Shown here piece by piece: positions 53,196-61,654 of a DNA stretch of 64,000 nt. How positions within the stretch are numbered: position 1 is the first letter of the stretch; the number at the start of each line of letters is the position of its first letter. Both the position numbers and the translations under genes were made by a program. The stretch covers positions 186,001 to 250,000 of the forward strand of contig CAWBZG010000003.1 in assembly GCA_963793245.1 (NCBI GenBank). The letters are read 5' to 3'. Origin of the DNA: CAXBBB01 sp963793245. GTDB taxonomy: Bacteria > Bacteroidota > Rhodothermia > Rhodothermales > BA12. The notes under the pieces are model-generated. The model made no database searches, was not told where the DNA came from, and worked only from the letters and a program-made list of their open reading frames with translations.

Positions 53196-54113
53196 ATGGC
53201 CTCGCTCAGCGACATTCGTACCCGCATCAGTGGGGTAAAGAACACGCAGCAGGTGACGCGCGCCATGAAAATGGTGGCGGCGGCCAAACTGCGCCGTGCC
53301 CAGGAGCGCATCTTTGCGACGCGCCCCTACGCCTTCAAAATCCGCGACGTGATCTCGCACCTGCAAGGCGAAGTCGACGCGACCGGGCACCCGCTGTTTA
53401 CCGAGCGCCCAGTCGAGCGCGCCTTGGTTATCGTCGTCACGGCGGATCGTGGGCTGGCTGGGGCATTCAACACCAACGCGATCAAAACTGCCGAGGAGAC
53501 GATCCGTGAGCGCTATGCCGACGTGCAGCGCGCAGGCGGATTGAAAATCCTCGCCGTCGGTCGCAAAGGACACGATCACTTCTCGCGCCGCAAGTACAAC
53601 TTGGTCGGCGACTATCGGGGCACGTTCGACAGCCTCGACGTCAAGACGGCGCAGGATGTGGTCAACGTGGCGGTTCAGGGCTTCGAAGCGGGCGAGTGGG
53701 ACGAGGTGGTGATGGTCTACAACGAGTTCAAAAACACGATCTCGCAGAACCGCGTCGCCGAGCCGCTGCTGCCGATCCCGCACGAGCAGTTCGCCACGCC
53801 CGTCATGGAAGACGCTTACAAAGGTGTGCCGACGAGCGATGCCGAAGCGACCGAGTACATCTTCGAGCCAGGCCCCGCGGCCATTCTCGACGCCTTGGTC
53901 CCGCGCTACCTCAACTACCAGGTGTGGCGCGCATTATTGGAGTCGAACGCCTCCGAGCAAGGCGCGCGCATGATCGCGATGGACAACGCGACCAACAACG
54001 CCGACGATCTGCTCAAAGACTTGAAGCTGACCTACAACCGTGCCCGCCAGAGCGCGATTACGACTGAAATCATTGAGATCGTGTCGGGTGCCAACGCGCT
54101 CGAAAACGCGTAA
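53196..54113 (+). CDS. atpG: ATP synthase F1 subunit gamma
   Basis: A 305-aa central-stalk rotor subunit. The N-terminal helix MASLSDIRTRISGVKNTQQVTRAMKMVAAAKLRRAQ and the C-terminal helix ASEQGARMIAMDNATNNADDLLKDLKLTYNRARQSAITTEIIEIVSGANAL, which form the coiled coil inside F1, are both conserved. The middle domain is of normal length. It ends the operon; a strong terminator follows 25 bp after the stop. Confidence 0.97.
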   Translation: MASLSDIRTRISGVKNTQQVTRAMKMVAAAKLRRAQERIFATRPYAFKIRDVISHLQGEVDATGHPLFTERPVERALVIVVTADRGLAGAFNTNAIKTAEETIRERYADVQRAGGLKILAVGRKGHDHFSRRKYNLVGDYRGTFDSLDVKTAQDVVNVAVQGFEAGEWDEVVMVYNEFKNTISQNRVAEPLLPIPHEQFATPVMEDAYKGVPTSDAEATEYIFEPGPAAILDALVPRYLNYQVWRALLESNASEQGARMIAMDNATNNADDLLKDLKLTYNRARQSAITTEIIEIVSGANALENA

Positions 54114-54137
54114 GTCGAAGGCTCTTCCGCACGCTCT

Positions 54138-54178
54138 AAAGCTGACAGGTTTTCTAAACCTGTCAGCTTTTTGCTTTT
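54138..54178 (+). terminator. ATP synthase operon terminator (15-bp perfect stem)
   Basis: AAAGCTGACAGGTTT (54138-54152) pairs perfectly with AAACCTGTCAGCTTT (54156-54170) around a three-base loop TCT, followed by TTGCTTTT. The CTGACAGGTTT/AAACCTGTCAG core is, from memory, a palindrome common in other genomes too. Confidence 0.88.
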
Positions 54179-54251
54179 GCGCTCGATCACGAGTACGGCC
54201 CGAAACGAGCGCGCTCAATCGTCGTTGGCCCCGCAGTATTTCCAGACCACC

Positions 54252-54917
54252 ATGTCGATCTCGCTCAAAACAGTCGGTGAAGGCCGATCTGCTCGCTATC
54301 TGTCGCTCGGAGCCGCGCTGCTTGGTTCGAGTGGAGCCGCCCTGCTCACTGGGTGTGGCGACGATGCGCCGCCTCCCTCCAACGATTGGAACGTAGGCGC
54401 AACCGAGCAAGCGGCACAGATGCAAGGCGTGACGGTCGTTATCCGCGAAACCGCTGACGGCTTCGTGATCGACGACGAGCAGATCACCGACGGAGCGAGC
54501 AAGACCGTCATCTTCTACCTGGACGGGCGGACCGAGACGCTCACCGATCCTGAGCAGTTCGCCTCCAAGTTACCTGCGCAACCACCACAGCAGGTTCGTC
54601 AAAGTGGCTTCGGACTAGGCGACGTGTTGATGCTCTCGCTCTTGATGAACGTATGGCGTCCGGCAGCTTATGGTGGTTTCTCGGCAGCCGCACCACCACG
54701 CGCGGCGTACTCGAACAACCAGACGTTCGCCAACCGAGCGCAAACGCGGTCGACATTGTCTGGCTTGCAGTCGCGCGGGCTGGCTCCGGCGTCAGCATCT
54801 CAGGCCACTCAGATGCGTGCTCGGGCTACGGCTCCCGCCACGCGCAGCACGAGTCCTGGACAGAGCGGACGTAGCGGCTACGGCAACTCGTCGGGCCGCG
54901 CCTCGCGCGGAGGCTGA
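54252..54917 (+). CDS. YgiB-like (DUF1190-type) lipoprotein
   Basis: A 221-aa protein with an N-terminal Arg-containing leader and lipobox (AALLTGC, Cys35). The mature part starts GDDAPPPSNDW, has a central region (TVVIRETADGFVIDDEQI, TVIFYLDGRTETL) and a long Ser/Gly/Arg/Ala-rich low-complexity tail. It lies 4 bp upstream of a glutathionylspermidine-synthase-like gene. In E. coli the same pairing is seen for ygiB-ygiC and yjfM-yjfC; composition and position support a functional analogue, though I cannot claim sequence homology by eye. Function unknown. Confidence 0.6.
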   Translation: MSISLKTVGEGRSARYLSLGAALLGSSGAALLTGCGDDAPPPSNDWNVGATEQAAQMQGVTVVIRETADGFVIDDEQITDGASKTVIFYLDGRTETLTDPEQFASKLPAQPPQQVRQSGFGLGDVLMLSLLMNVWRPAAYGGFSAAAPPRAAYSNNQTFANRAQTRSTLSGLQSRGLAPASASQATQMRARATAPATRSTSPGQSGRSGYGNSSGRASRGG

Positions 54918-54921
54918 GCCG

Positions 54922-56128
54922 GTGGTGACGACGCAGCGTTTGTCGCCGTTCGCCGATGCCGACATTCAAGTGCCTGAGTGGAAATGGCTGACGGACGAAG
55001 GCGCATCCGATTACTTCCAATCTGACGTGGTCAACGTGACCGAGGATGAGGCCGAGCGGCTGTATCTGGCGGGCGAGACGTTGTACCACATGCTCGTCGA
55101 CGCGGCGGATGCCGTTATCGAACAGCGGACGTATGAGCGAGTGCGGCATTCCTACCGCGATGCACGCTATGATCCGGATGACATGGGAGGACGAGCGTCA
55201 CATGCCGCTCTACGGACGCTTCGACTTGGCAGGAGGCATCGGCGGCGAAGTGCCACGCCTGATCGAGTTCAACGCCGACACGCCGGTCACGCTGCCCGAG
55301 ACGAGCATCCTGCAGTGGGCACTGCTCAAAGCCAACGGGCGCGACGAGTCCAGGCAGTTCAATCTGCTCTATGAGCGCCTGGTGCAAGCGTTCGGCGTTT
55401 GGAAGGCCAACAACGCCGATCTGTGGCAAGACCGAAAGGCGGAAGACAAGCCGCCCGTCGTCCTGTTTACCTATCTCGACGGATCGCGCGAGGATACGGC
55501 CAACCTCGCGGTCTTCGAGGCCGCCGCTCAGGAAGCCGGATTTCAGACCCACACCGCTCCCCTACACGACGTGACGTGGGCTGACGAAGGCGTCTTCGTG
55601 CTGTCGGACGACGCGTGGCAACGCTGCGATTTTGTCGTCAAACTGATCCCGTGGGAGTTTCTGGTAGAGGACGAACCCGAACTGCTCAAACGGATCGAGC
55701 GTCTGCTCTTCGACCGACTCGTCACCATCGCCAACCCGCCGTATAGTCTGCTGATGCAGAGCAAGGCGCTGCTTGCTGAAGTGTGGGACCGCGAGGGACC
55801 GCACGAGTACCTGCTCGAAGCCGACCGAATACCACTCTCGGGGCAGCAACACGTCGAAAAGCCGTACTTCGGACGGGAGGGGAAGAGCGTCGTCGTCTAC
55901 GCGCCCAACGGGGAGCAGATGGAGCGCAGCGAGGAGGGAGACAACGCCGTCTATCCGCGCGTCTATCAGGCGTTTGCTGATCTACCGCACGACGACCAGA
56001 TGCGGTTGTATCAGACGGGATTGTTCGTCGTGCATGGTGAGCCGGTGGCCGTGGGATTTCGGCGAGGCGGCGTGATTCTAGGGGCGGAGAGTCAGTATTG
56101 TGGGCATGTCATCGTGGTGGATAGATAG
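54922..56128 (+). pseudogene. Glutathionylspermidine synthase-like ATP-grasp protein (YgiC type), one frameshift
   Basis: From GTG 54922 (or 54925) the protein reads TQRLSPFADADIQVPEWKWLTDEGASDYFQSDVV...GETLYHMLVDAADAVIEQRTY. A one-base shift between about 55128 and 55150 then leads to CGIPTAMHAMIRMTWEDERHMPLYGRFDLAGG and on to the stop at 56128. The second part has LIEFNADTPVTLPETS, QWALLKANG, IPWEFLVEDEP, ANPPYSLLMQSKALL and the ATP-binding EKPYFGREGKSV, all typical of the PF03738 family. Homologues such as YgiC show no spermidine ligation in some tests, so the reaction is uncertain. Apart from the shift the gene is intact. Confidence 0.85.
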
Positions 56129-56178
56129 CAGTTGCTCTGTCCCTTGTCTGCTTCCACGGAGGGAGACATTCGAGACCG

Positions 56179-57939
56179 CTAGTCCATCGGCGCTTCCATC
56201 AGGCGTAGATCGCGCGCTTTGAGTTGGAGGGTCGTTCGGCCTCTGAAGTGGTTTTCGCTCAGCGAGAAGAGCAAGTCGAGCGGCTGCCCACTGCGGACGC
56301 TCTGCTGAACGAGGGGCAGTTTGTCGCCCATGCGGAAGGCGATCACGTCGAACGGCTCGCCTGACCCGTCGCTCTGGCACACGCAGAGTTTGAGGTGCGC
56401 GTCGTCGCGTCCTACGGCGTGCGGGTTGCCGGTCACGCGCAGGTCGCGGGCGCGGAAGACGGGCGTATGGTTCTGCGGACCGTGCGGGGCGAACTGCTTG
56501 AGGACGGCCCAGAAGCGCGCGTCGAGGTCGGAAAGCGTTACGTCGGCATCATAATCGCGCGAAGGCGTGAGCAGGCCGGGCGTGAGGGCCTCGCCGACGG
56601 CAGCATCGAAGCGGCGCTGGAATTCGGGGACGTTTTGCGGCTTGATCGTCAGTCCGGCGGCGAAGTCATGACCGCCGAAGGCTTCGAGCAGGTCTTCGCA
56701 CTTTTGGAGCGCCTGATAGATCGAGATGCCCGCAATCGAGCGCGCCGACCCTTTAACGAGCGGTCCGCTGTCGCACATCATGACGGCGGGGCGGTTGAAC
56801 TGTTCGACGATGCGGCTCGCCACGATGCCGATCACACCCAGGTGCCAACTGGGATCGTAGAGGACGGCGCTGTTTTTTGCCCACGTGCTCGTCTGCTCCT
56901 TAGCCTGCCGGATGGCCGACTGCTGGATCTGTTGATCGAGTTCGCGGCGCTTGCCGTTAATCTGTTCGAGGTCGAGTGCCAAGTTGAACGCGTCCTCTTC
57001 GCTCTCCGTCAGCAGCAATTCGACGGCTTTGTCGGCGCTGCCCATGCGTCCGGCAGCGTTGATGCGTGGACCGATGGTGAACACGACGTTTTCGACGGTC
57101 GCCGTCGTCAGTTCGGTGCGTGCGGTTTCAGCAAGGTGGCGAAAGCCGGGGCGCGGATCCGACCGCAGGCGCTCGAGTCCGGCGAACATCAAGTCGCGGT
57201 TCTCGCCGTCCAGATCGACGATGTCGGCGGCCGTCGATACGGCGACGAGGTCGAGGTAGGGGAGTGCTTCGGCAGGCGAGCGGCCTTGTCGTTGCAACAC
57301 GGCCTGGACAACTTTGAAGCCGATGCCGCAGCCCGATAGCTCTTTGAACGGGTACTCACAGTCGGGTTGTTTGGGGTCGAGCAGGGCGGCCACGTCGGGG
57401 AGTTCATCGCCGGGTTTGTGGTGGTCGCAGATGACCAAGTCGATGCCCAACCTGCGTGCGTACTTGGCCTCCTCGACGGCCGTCACACCACAGTCAAGCG
57501 CTACGATCAGCGTCGCTCCGCGGTCGTGGCACTCGTCGATCCCGCCGGGTGACAAGCCGTAGCCGTTCTTGAACCGGTTGGGGACGAAGTAGGTCGTATC
57601 GGGCAGTCCGCTCGACCGCAGGAAGCGCGTCATCAGCGCCGTCGCCGTCGTCCCATCGACATCGTAATCCCCATAAACGACGACCTTCTCGTTCGAGTCG
57701 ATGGCCTGAACGATGCGGTCGACGGCGGCGTCCATGCCGCGCATCAGAAACGGATCGTGCGAGGCGGTGAGAGTGGGACGGAAAAAGCGTTTGGCGGTGT
57801 CGAACGTGTCGATGCCGCGCAGCACGAGGGTGCGCGCGAGGGCGTCGGGCAGATCGTTGAGGCGCTGCGAGAGCGCGTCGACGGCTGCGTCGTTCGGCAC
57901 CTCGCGGAGAATCCAGCGGGGGGCCATGGTTGAAGGCAT
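56179..57939 (-). CDS. recJ: Single-stranded-DNA exonuclease RecJ
   Basis: A 586-aa 5'-3' ssDNA exonuclease used in recombination, mismatch and base-excision repair. DHH-family motifs are clear: YGDYDVDGTTATAL, IVALDCGVTA, CDHHKPGDELPDVAALLDPK, and the DHHA1 block EAFGGHDFAAGLTI. The C-terminal OB-like domain is present (HTPVFRARDLRVTGN ... LDLLFSLSENHFRGRTTLQL). Start could be 57939 (MPSTMAPRW) or 57927 (MAPRW). Length is normal. Confidence 0.96.
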   Translation of the reverse strand: MPSTMAPRWILREVPNDAAVDALSQRLNDLPDALARTLVLRGIDTFDTAKRFFRPTLTASHDPFLMRGMDAAVDRIVQAIDSNEKVVVYGDYDVDGTTATALMTRFLRSSGLPDTTYFVPNRFKNGYGLSPGGIDECHDRGATLIVALDCGVTAVEEAKYARRLGIDLVICDHHKPGDELPDVAALLDPKQPDCEYPFKELSGCGIGFKVVQAVLQRQGRSPAEALPYLDLVAVSTAADIVDLDGENRDLMFAGLERLRSDPRPGFRHLAETARTELTTATVENVVFTIGPRINAAGRMGSADKAVELLLTESEEDAFNLALDLEQINGKRRELDQQIQQSAIRQAKEQTSTWAKNSAVLYDPSWHLGVIGIVASRIVEQFNRPAVMMCDSGPLVKGSARSIAGISIYQALQKCEDLLEAFGGHDFAAGLTIKPQNVPEFQRRFDAAVGEALTPGLLTPSRDYDADVTLSDLDARFWAVLKQFAPHGPQNHTPVFRARDLRVTGNPHAVGRDDAHLKLCVCQSDGSGEPFDVIAFRMGDKLPLVQQSVRSGQPLDLLFSLSENHFRGRTTLQLKARDLRLMEAPMD

Positions 57940-58202
57940 TTATGAATCGCCGTTTTCAACCAGACGCCTCCGTCGGGTGTTTCCGTCGTGTAACGCTGAA
58001 TTGAGCGGCTGGCCGGGTGTCGGCAGCAGGCTCCACGCTTCCAGTTTGTCATCGTGACGGAGGCCGTGGCGACTCCGAAGCCAGTGTCTGGCTGTAGAGA
58101 TCGCCGCGTCGCTCTGCTCCTCGCGATGACAGTTGGGTAAGGTTGTGGTTGGGCATGCGATGGAGCGGTCTGCGATGTTGCGCGCTACACCCCACCCACG
58201 TC
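57940..58202. other. Intergenic region with repeat elements
   Basis: A 263-bp gap between recJ and the ABC transporter ATPase. Just upstream of the recJ start is TTTATGAATCGCC (57939-57951), a decayed half of the 28847-type palindrome. The inverted-repeat element at 58047-58132 fills the middle. No gene recognised. Confidence 0.5.
58047..58132. repeat. Inverted-repeat element (TGTCATCG ... CGATGACA)
   Basis: Both ends carry TGTCATCG-type sequence in inverted orientation: left TGTCATCGTGACGGAG, right CTCCTCGCGATGACAG. A GATCGCCGCGTCGC stretch lies between. Translated, it yields HREEQSDAAISTARHWLRS, a peptide I recall as a common spurious annotation from such intergenic repeats in unrelated genomes. 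Confidence 0.7.
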
Positions 58203-58892
58203 TCACGCAGCAGCCGTCTCCACCATCTCGTCGCGCACGATGCGTCCGTCTTCGAGTTCGACGGTGCGCTGTCCGTAGGCTTCCCACGCCGGGTTGTGCG
58301 TGACGTGGAGGATGGTGACGCCCTCGTTGTGCAGTTCATGTAGCGCGTCCATTACGGCTTGTCCGTCGCGCGCGTGGAGGTTGCCGGTCGGCTCGTCCGC
58401 GAGGACGAGTTTGGGGCGGATGACCAAGGCGCGGGCGACGCCGACGAGTTGCTGCTGACCACCGCTCAGTTGCGGCGGAAACAGGTCGGCGCGTGCGGAG
58501 AGACCGAATCGGTCGAGCATTTCGGCGACGCGTCCCTGGCGTTCGGCGCGTGGCACCTTGGCGTAGCGCAACGGCGCTTCGATGTTCTCGGCAACGGTCA
58601 GGTCGTCGATCAGGTGGTAGGCCTGAAACACGAAGCCGATGGCGTCGCGATGATACGCCGTCCGCTGCTTCTCGGACAGGTTGCTCACCTCGACTTCGTC
58701 CAGTTCATACGTGCCAGACGTTGGCGCGTCGAGCAAGCCGAGGATATGCAGCAGCGTCGTCTTTCCGGCACCGGACGGGCCGACGAGCGTCACGAATTGC
58801 CCGGCGGGAACGTCGAGCGAAACGTCGCGCAAGGTGAACACCTGGCTGCTGCCCTGACGATGTGTGCGGGTGAGGTTTTGGAGTTTGATCAT
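58203..58892 (-). CDS. ABC transporter ATPase (MacB/LolD type)
   Basis: A 229-aa ATPase subunit. Walker A GPSGAGKT (residues 38-45), Q-loop VFQAYHLIDDLTVAENIEAPL, signature LSGGQQQ, Walker B LVLADEPTGNL and the switch His in ILHVTHNP are all present. It belongs to the MacB/LolD/FtsE-like class. The two large FtsX-like permease genes lie upstream in the same direction, so the three form one transport or mechanotransmission complex. Substrate unknown. Confidence 0.93.
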   Translation of the reverse strand: MIKLQNLTRTHRQGSSQVFTLRDVSLDVPAGQFVTLVGPSGAGKTTLLHILGLLDAPTSGTYELDEVEVSNLSEKQRTAYHRDAIGFVFQAYHLIDDLTVAENIEAPLRYAKVPRAERQGRVAEMLDRFGLSARADLFPPQLSGGQQQLVGVARALVIRPKLVLADEPTGNLHARDGQAVMDALHELHNEGVTILHVTHNPAWEAYGQRTVELEDGRIVRDEMVETAAA

Positions 58893-58921
58893 GAACGTAG
58901 GGGCGAGTTTGGATTGGGAAG

Positions 58922-58941
58922 CGCCGTTATATATAACGGCG
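58922..58941. repeat. 20-bp perfect palindrome
   Basis: CGCCGTTATA followed by its exact reverse complement. The core TTATATATAA is close to the core of the palindrome at 39823-39848. It sits between the permease gene and the ATPase gene. Confidence 0.85.
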
Positions 58942-58970
58942 GTACTTTGTGTCTGGTGGCGATGTGCTAG

Positions 58971-58990
58971 CGACGGGGCATGTCCCGTCG
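58971..58990. repeat. 20-bp palindrome with one mismatch
   Basis: CGACGGGGCA followed by TGTCCCGTCG; one mismatch in the centre. It is 29 bp after the palindrome at 58922-58941 and of the same general build (GC arms, short distinct core). Confidence 0.8.
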
Positions 58991-59007
58991 GTACGCGGAA
59001 GTGGAGA

Positions 59008-61524
59008 TTACTCGGCCCGCAGCGCTGTCGTTGGGTCCGATGTGGCGGCGCGGATCGCGTGTCCGGCGACTGTGATCAGAGCGATGGCGGCGACGACCAG
59101 AGCGGCGCCTGCGAAGACAAGCGGGTTGAGATCGGTATGGTACGCGAAGCCGTCGAGCCAACGCGACATCCCCCACCACGCCAGAGGTAAGGCGACGAGC
59201 GAGGCCAGTAGCGACAGCAGCGCGAAGTCGCGCAGCAGCAGCCACGTCAGGCGACCCACGCTCGCGCCCAGCACTTTGCGCACGCCGATTTCGCGGCGCC
59301 GGCTCTGTGCAGCATAGGCGACGAGTCCGAGCAAGCCCAAGCAGGCGATGCCCAGCCCCAACGCGCCGAAAACGGCCAACAACGTACCGGTGCGCTCGTA
59401 CTTGGCGTAGCGATCAGCCAGGGCGTCGTCCAGGAAGTCGGCGACGAACGGAGCGTCGGGGGCGACTTGGCGGAAGGCGGCGCGTAGGTCGTCCATGCGC
59501 TGACCGGCGTCGCCCGGAGCTACGCGGACGAGCGCCCATCGCGCCGAAAACCCGCGCGGCGTGTCGGCCCGCATCATCAGCAGCGGTTCGATGTACTCGG
59601 CCAGCGGGCCTACGTGAAAGTCTTTGACGACGCCAACGACGGTGCCCGTGATGTCGGTGAAGTACGTGTCGTTCTCGAACGCGAACAGGCGATACTGCTT
59701 GCCCAGCGCTTCCTCGGGCGTCCATCCGTGACGACGAGCAGCCGTTTCGTTGATCACCATCCCGCGTTCCGCCAAGTGCAGAAATTGAACGCCAGGACTG
59801 GGATCGACTCCTACGTCGGCGGGGAAGTCCGGGCTGAATAGGCGTCCAGCGGCGAGTTTTAGTCCGAACTGCTCGTCGAAATCGTCCGTGACGTAGAGGA
59901 ATTGTAGGTTGCCGCCACCCTGCGGATTGTCGTCGTCCGCTCCAGCACCGCCCGGAATGCCGCTGTCGCTGACGCGGTAGGGGAGACCGAACGTGGCGCC
60001 CAGCCCGGGGCGGGCACTCGCTGCGGTGACGGACTCGACGCCGTCGACGCGCCGAAGGGCATCGCGGAGTGCCTCCCAGCTTTCGCCTTTGATCTGGACG
60101 GCGACGGTCTCCGACTGGTCGAACCCCAAATCGGCTGTCCGCAGGAAACGGTTCTGCTGTAATGCGACGAGTGTCGCCGCGACCAGGGCTATCGACACGA
60201 CGAACTGCACGCCGACGAGCGCGCGCCGAAGCGTCAAACCTTTTCCGGCCCCGGTAACCGATCCCATGCTTCCTCTCAGTACCCGCACCGGCTCGAATCC
60301 GGACAGCACCAGCGCCGGGTATACGCCTGCCAGCAGACCTACGGCGAGCGTCGCGCCCAGCGCTAGGAGACCGAAGTAGGGTGTCGCGAGCGCGGATACG
60401 TCAAGGGGGCGTCCCGTCACGCTTTCGACAAGTCCGACGCCCAGCCAGGCCAGCCCGCACGCCAACACGAGGGCGACCAGACTCAGCACGACCGACTCGG
60501 CCAGAAACCGCACGATCAACTCGTCCCGCCCCGCGCCGACGGCTTTGCGCACGCCGACTTCCTGCGCTCGGCTCTGCGCGCGTGCCGTCGTCAGGTTGAC
60601 GAAGTTGATCGCGGCCAGGAGCAGGACGGCCAGCGCGATAAACGTGAACGTGCGAACCGCGTCGAGGCTGCCGGTTTCGCCGAGCGCGCCGGTCGCCTGG
60701 GAATACAGGTGAAGGTCGGAGATGGGTTCGAGAAGCGGCGGATGCTCGGCTCCGCTGTCTTCCCCTCGGTGGCGAATAGCAAACTCGGGCAGTTTGACCT
60801 GTAGCGAGCGCGCGTCAGTGCCGGGAGCGAGTTTGACGTACGTGTGCACCGTCGGCCACCAGTACGAACCGAAGTCAGCGTCGGCGGGGAAGCCGTTGAT
60901 GATGCGGTAGGGGATAGGGCCGCCGATCAGGTCGAACTGAAACCGCGTGCCCGGCGGCGGATCCTGAGCGACGCCCGTCACGCGCAGTGTGTGCTGGCTC
61001 TGAACGACGAGCGTTTGTCCCATCGGGTCGGCGTCCCCGAACAGGCGGCGCGCCGTACTCTCGGTGACGACGACGGCATCGGCGGCTTCGAACACGCGCT
61101 CGGGTTGACCGCGCAGGAGTGGGAAGCCGAAGACCTTGAAGAAGTCGGCGTCGGCGAAGAACAGGCTCTCCTCTCGCGAGGGTTCGGCAGGCAGTCCCAA
61201 AGCGTCGGCGTCGGGCATATACACGTCTTGCCCGCTCTGCGCTACGCGGACGACGTGCTCGATTTCTGGAAAGTCCGCCGCCAAGTCGGGTGCCAGTCCG
61301 CCGCCGGTCCAGGCCCACAGATCCGTCCCCGGCCCGTCGCTCCACTGGCTGACGCGGTAGATCCGGTCGCCGTCTGGATGGAAGCCGTCGACCGACATCT
61401 CGGATCGCACGAACAGGGCGATGAGCAGGCAGCACGCCAGCCCGAGCGCCAGCCCGAACACGTTGAGTCCGGTGTAGAGTCGGTGGCGGCGTAGGCGGCG
61501 AAGTGCGGAGGCGAGCATGGACAT
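59008..61524 (-). CDS. ABC transporter permease (MacB/FtsX-like)
   Basis: An 838-aa permease. The N-terminal part starts MSMLASALRRLRRHRLYTGLNVFGLALGLACCLLIALFV (first span) and continues into a MacB-type periplasmic domain (DRIYRVSQWSDGPGTDLWAWTGGG...). Two FtsX domains follow: residues ~280-430 (FTFIALAVLLLAAINFVNLTTARAQSRAQEVGVRKAVGAGRDELI) and the C-terminal copy (LLAVFGALGLGIACLGLLGLVAYAAQSRRREIGVRKVLGASVGRL). Each carries the ExGVRKxxGA coupling motif. This double-FtsX type is common in Bacteroidota. The ATPase is downstream; a paralogous permease is upstream. Confidence 0.92.
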   Translation of the reverse strand: MSMLASALRRLRRHRLYTGLNVFGLALGLACCLLIALFVRSEMSVDGFHPDGDRIYRVSQWSDGPGTDLWAWTGGGLAPDLAADFPEIEHVVRVAQSGQDVYMPDADALGLPAEPSREESLFFADADFFKVFGFPLLRGQPERVFEAADAVVVTESTARRLFGDADPMGQTLVVQSQHTLRVTGVAQDPPPGTRFQFDLIGGPIPYRIINGFPADADFGSYWWPTVHTYVKLAPGTDARSLQVKLPEFAIRHRGEDSGAEHPPLLEPISDLHLYSQATGALGETGSLDAVRTFTFIALAVLLLAAINFVNLTTARAQSRAQEVGVRKAVGAGRDELIVRFLAESVVLSLVALVLACGLAWLGVGLVESVTGRPLDVSALATPYFGLLALGATLAVGLLAGVYPALVLSGFEPVRVLRGSMGSVTGAGKGLTLRRALVGVQFVVSIALVAATLVALQQNRFLRTADLGFDQSETVAVQIKGESWEALRDALRRVDGVESVTAASARPGLGATFGLPYRVSDSGIPGGAGADDDNPQGGGNLQFLYVTDDFDEQFGLKLAAGRLFSPDFPADVGVDPSPGVQFLHLAERGMVINETAARRHGWTPEEALGKQYRLFAFENDTYFTDITGTVVGVVKDFHVGPLAEYIEPLLMMRADTPRGFSARWALVRVAPGDAGQRMDDLRAAFRQVAPDAPFVADFLDDALADRYAKYERTGTLLAVFGALGLGIACLGLLGLVAYAAQSRRREIGVRKVLGASVGRLTWLLLRDFALLSLLASLVALPLAWWGMSRWLDGFAYHTDLNPLVFAGAALVVAAIALITVAGHAIRAATSDPTTALRAE

Positions 61525-61654
61525 TGCGGTCGGTTGGGCGGCGCTCTCCACCTACGCCAACGCCGTGCCGCTGCCGCCAACCGCGCTGCGAGCCGTCTTC
61601 GGACTGGCTTGGTGTCCGCAGCCGGACAGTTGCCGTGCAGCAGCGGACGACGGC

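Noticed and set aside
58049..58339. Small ORF with HREEQSDAAIS
   Set aside because: It arises from an intergenic inverted-repeat element and is a known kind of false gene.
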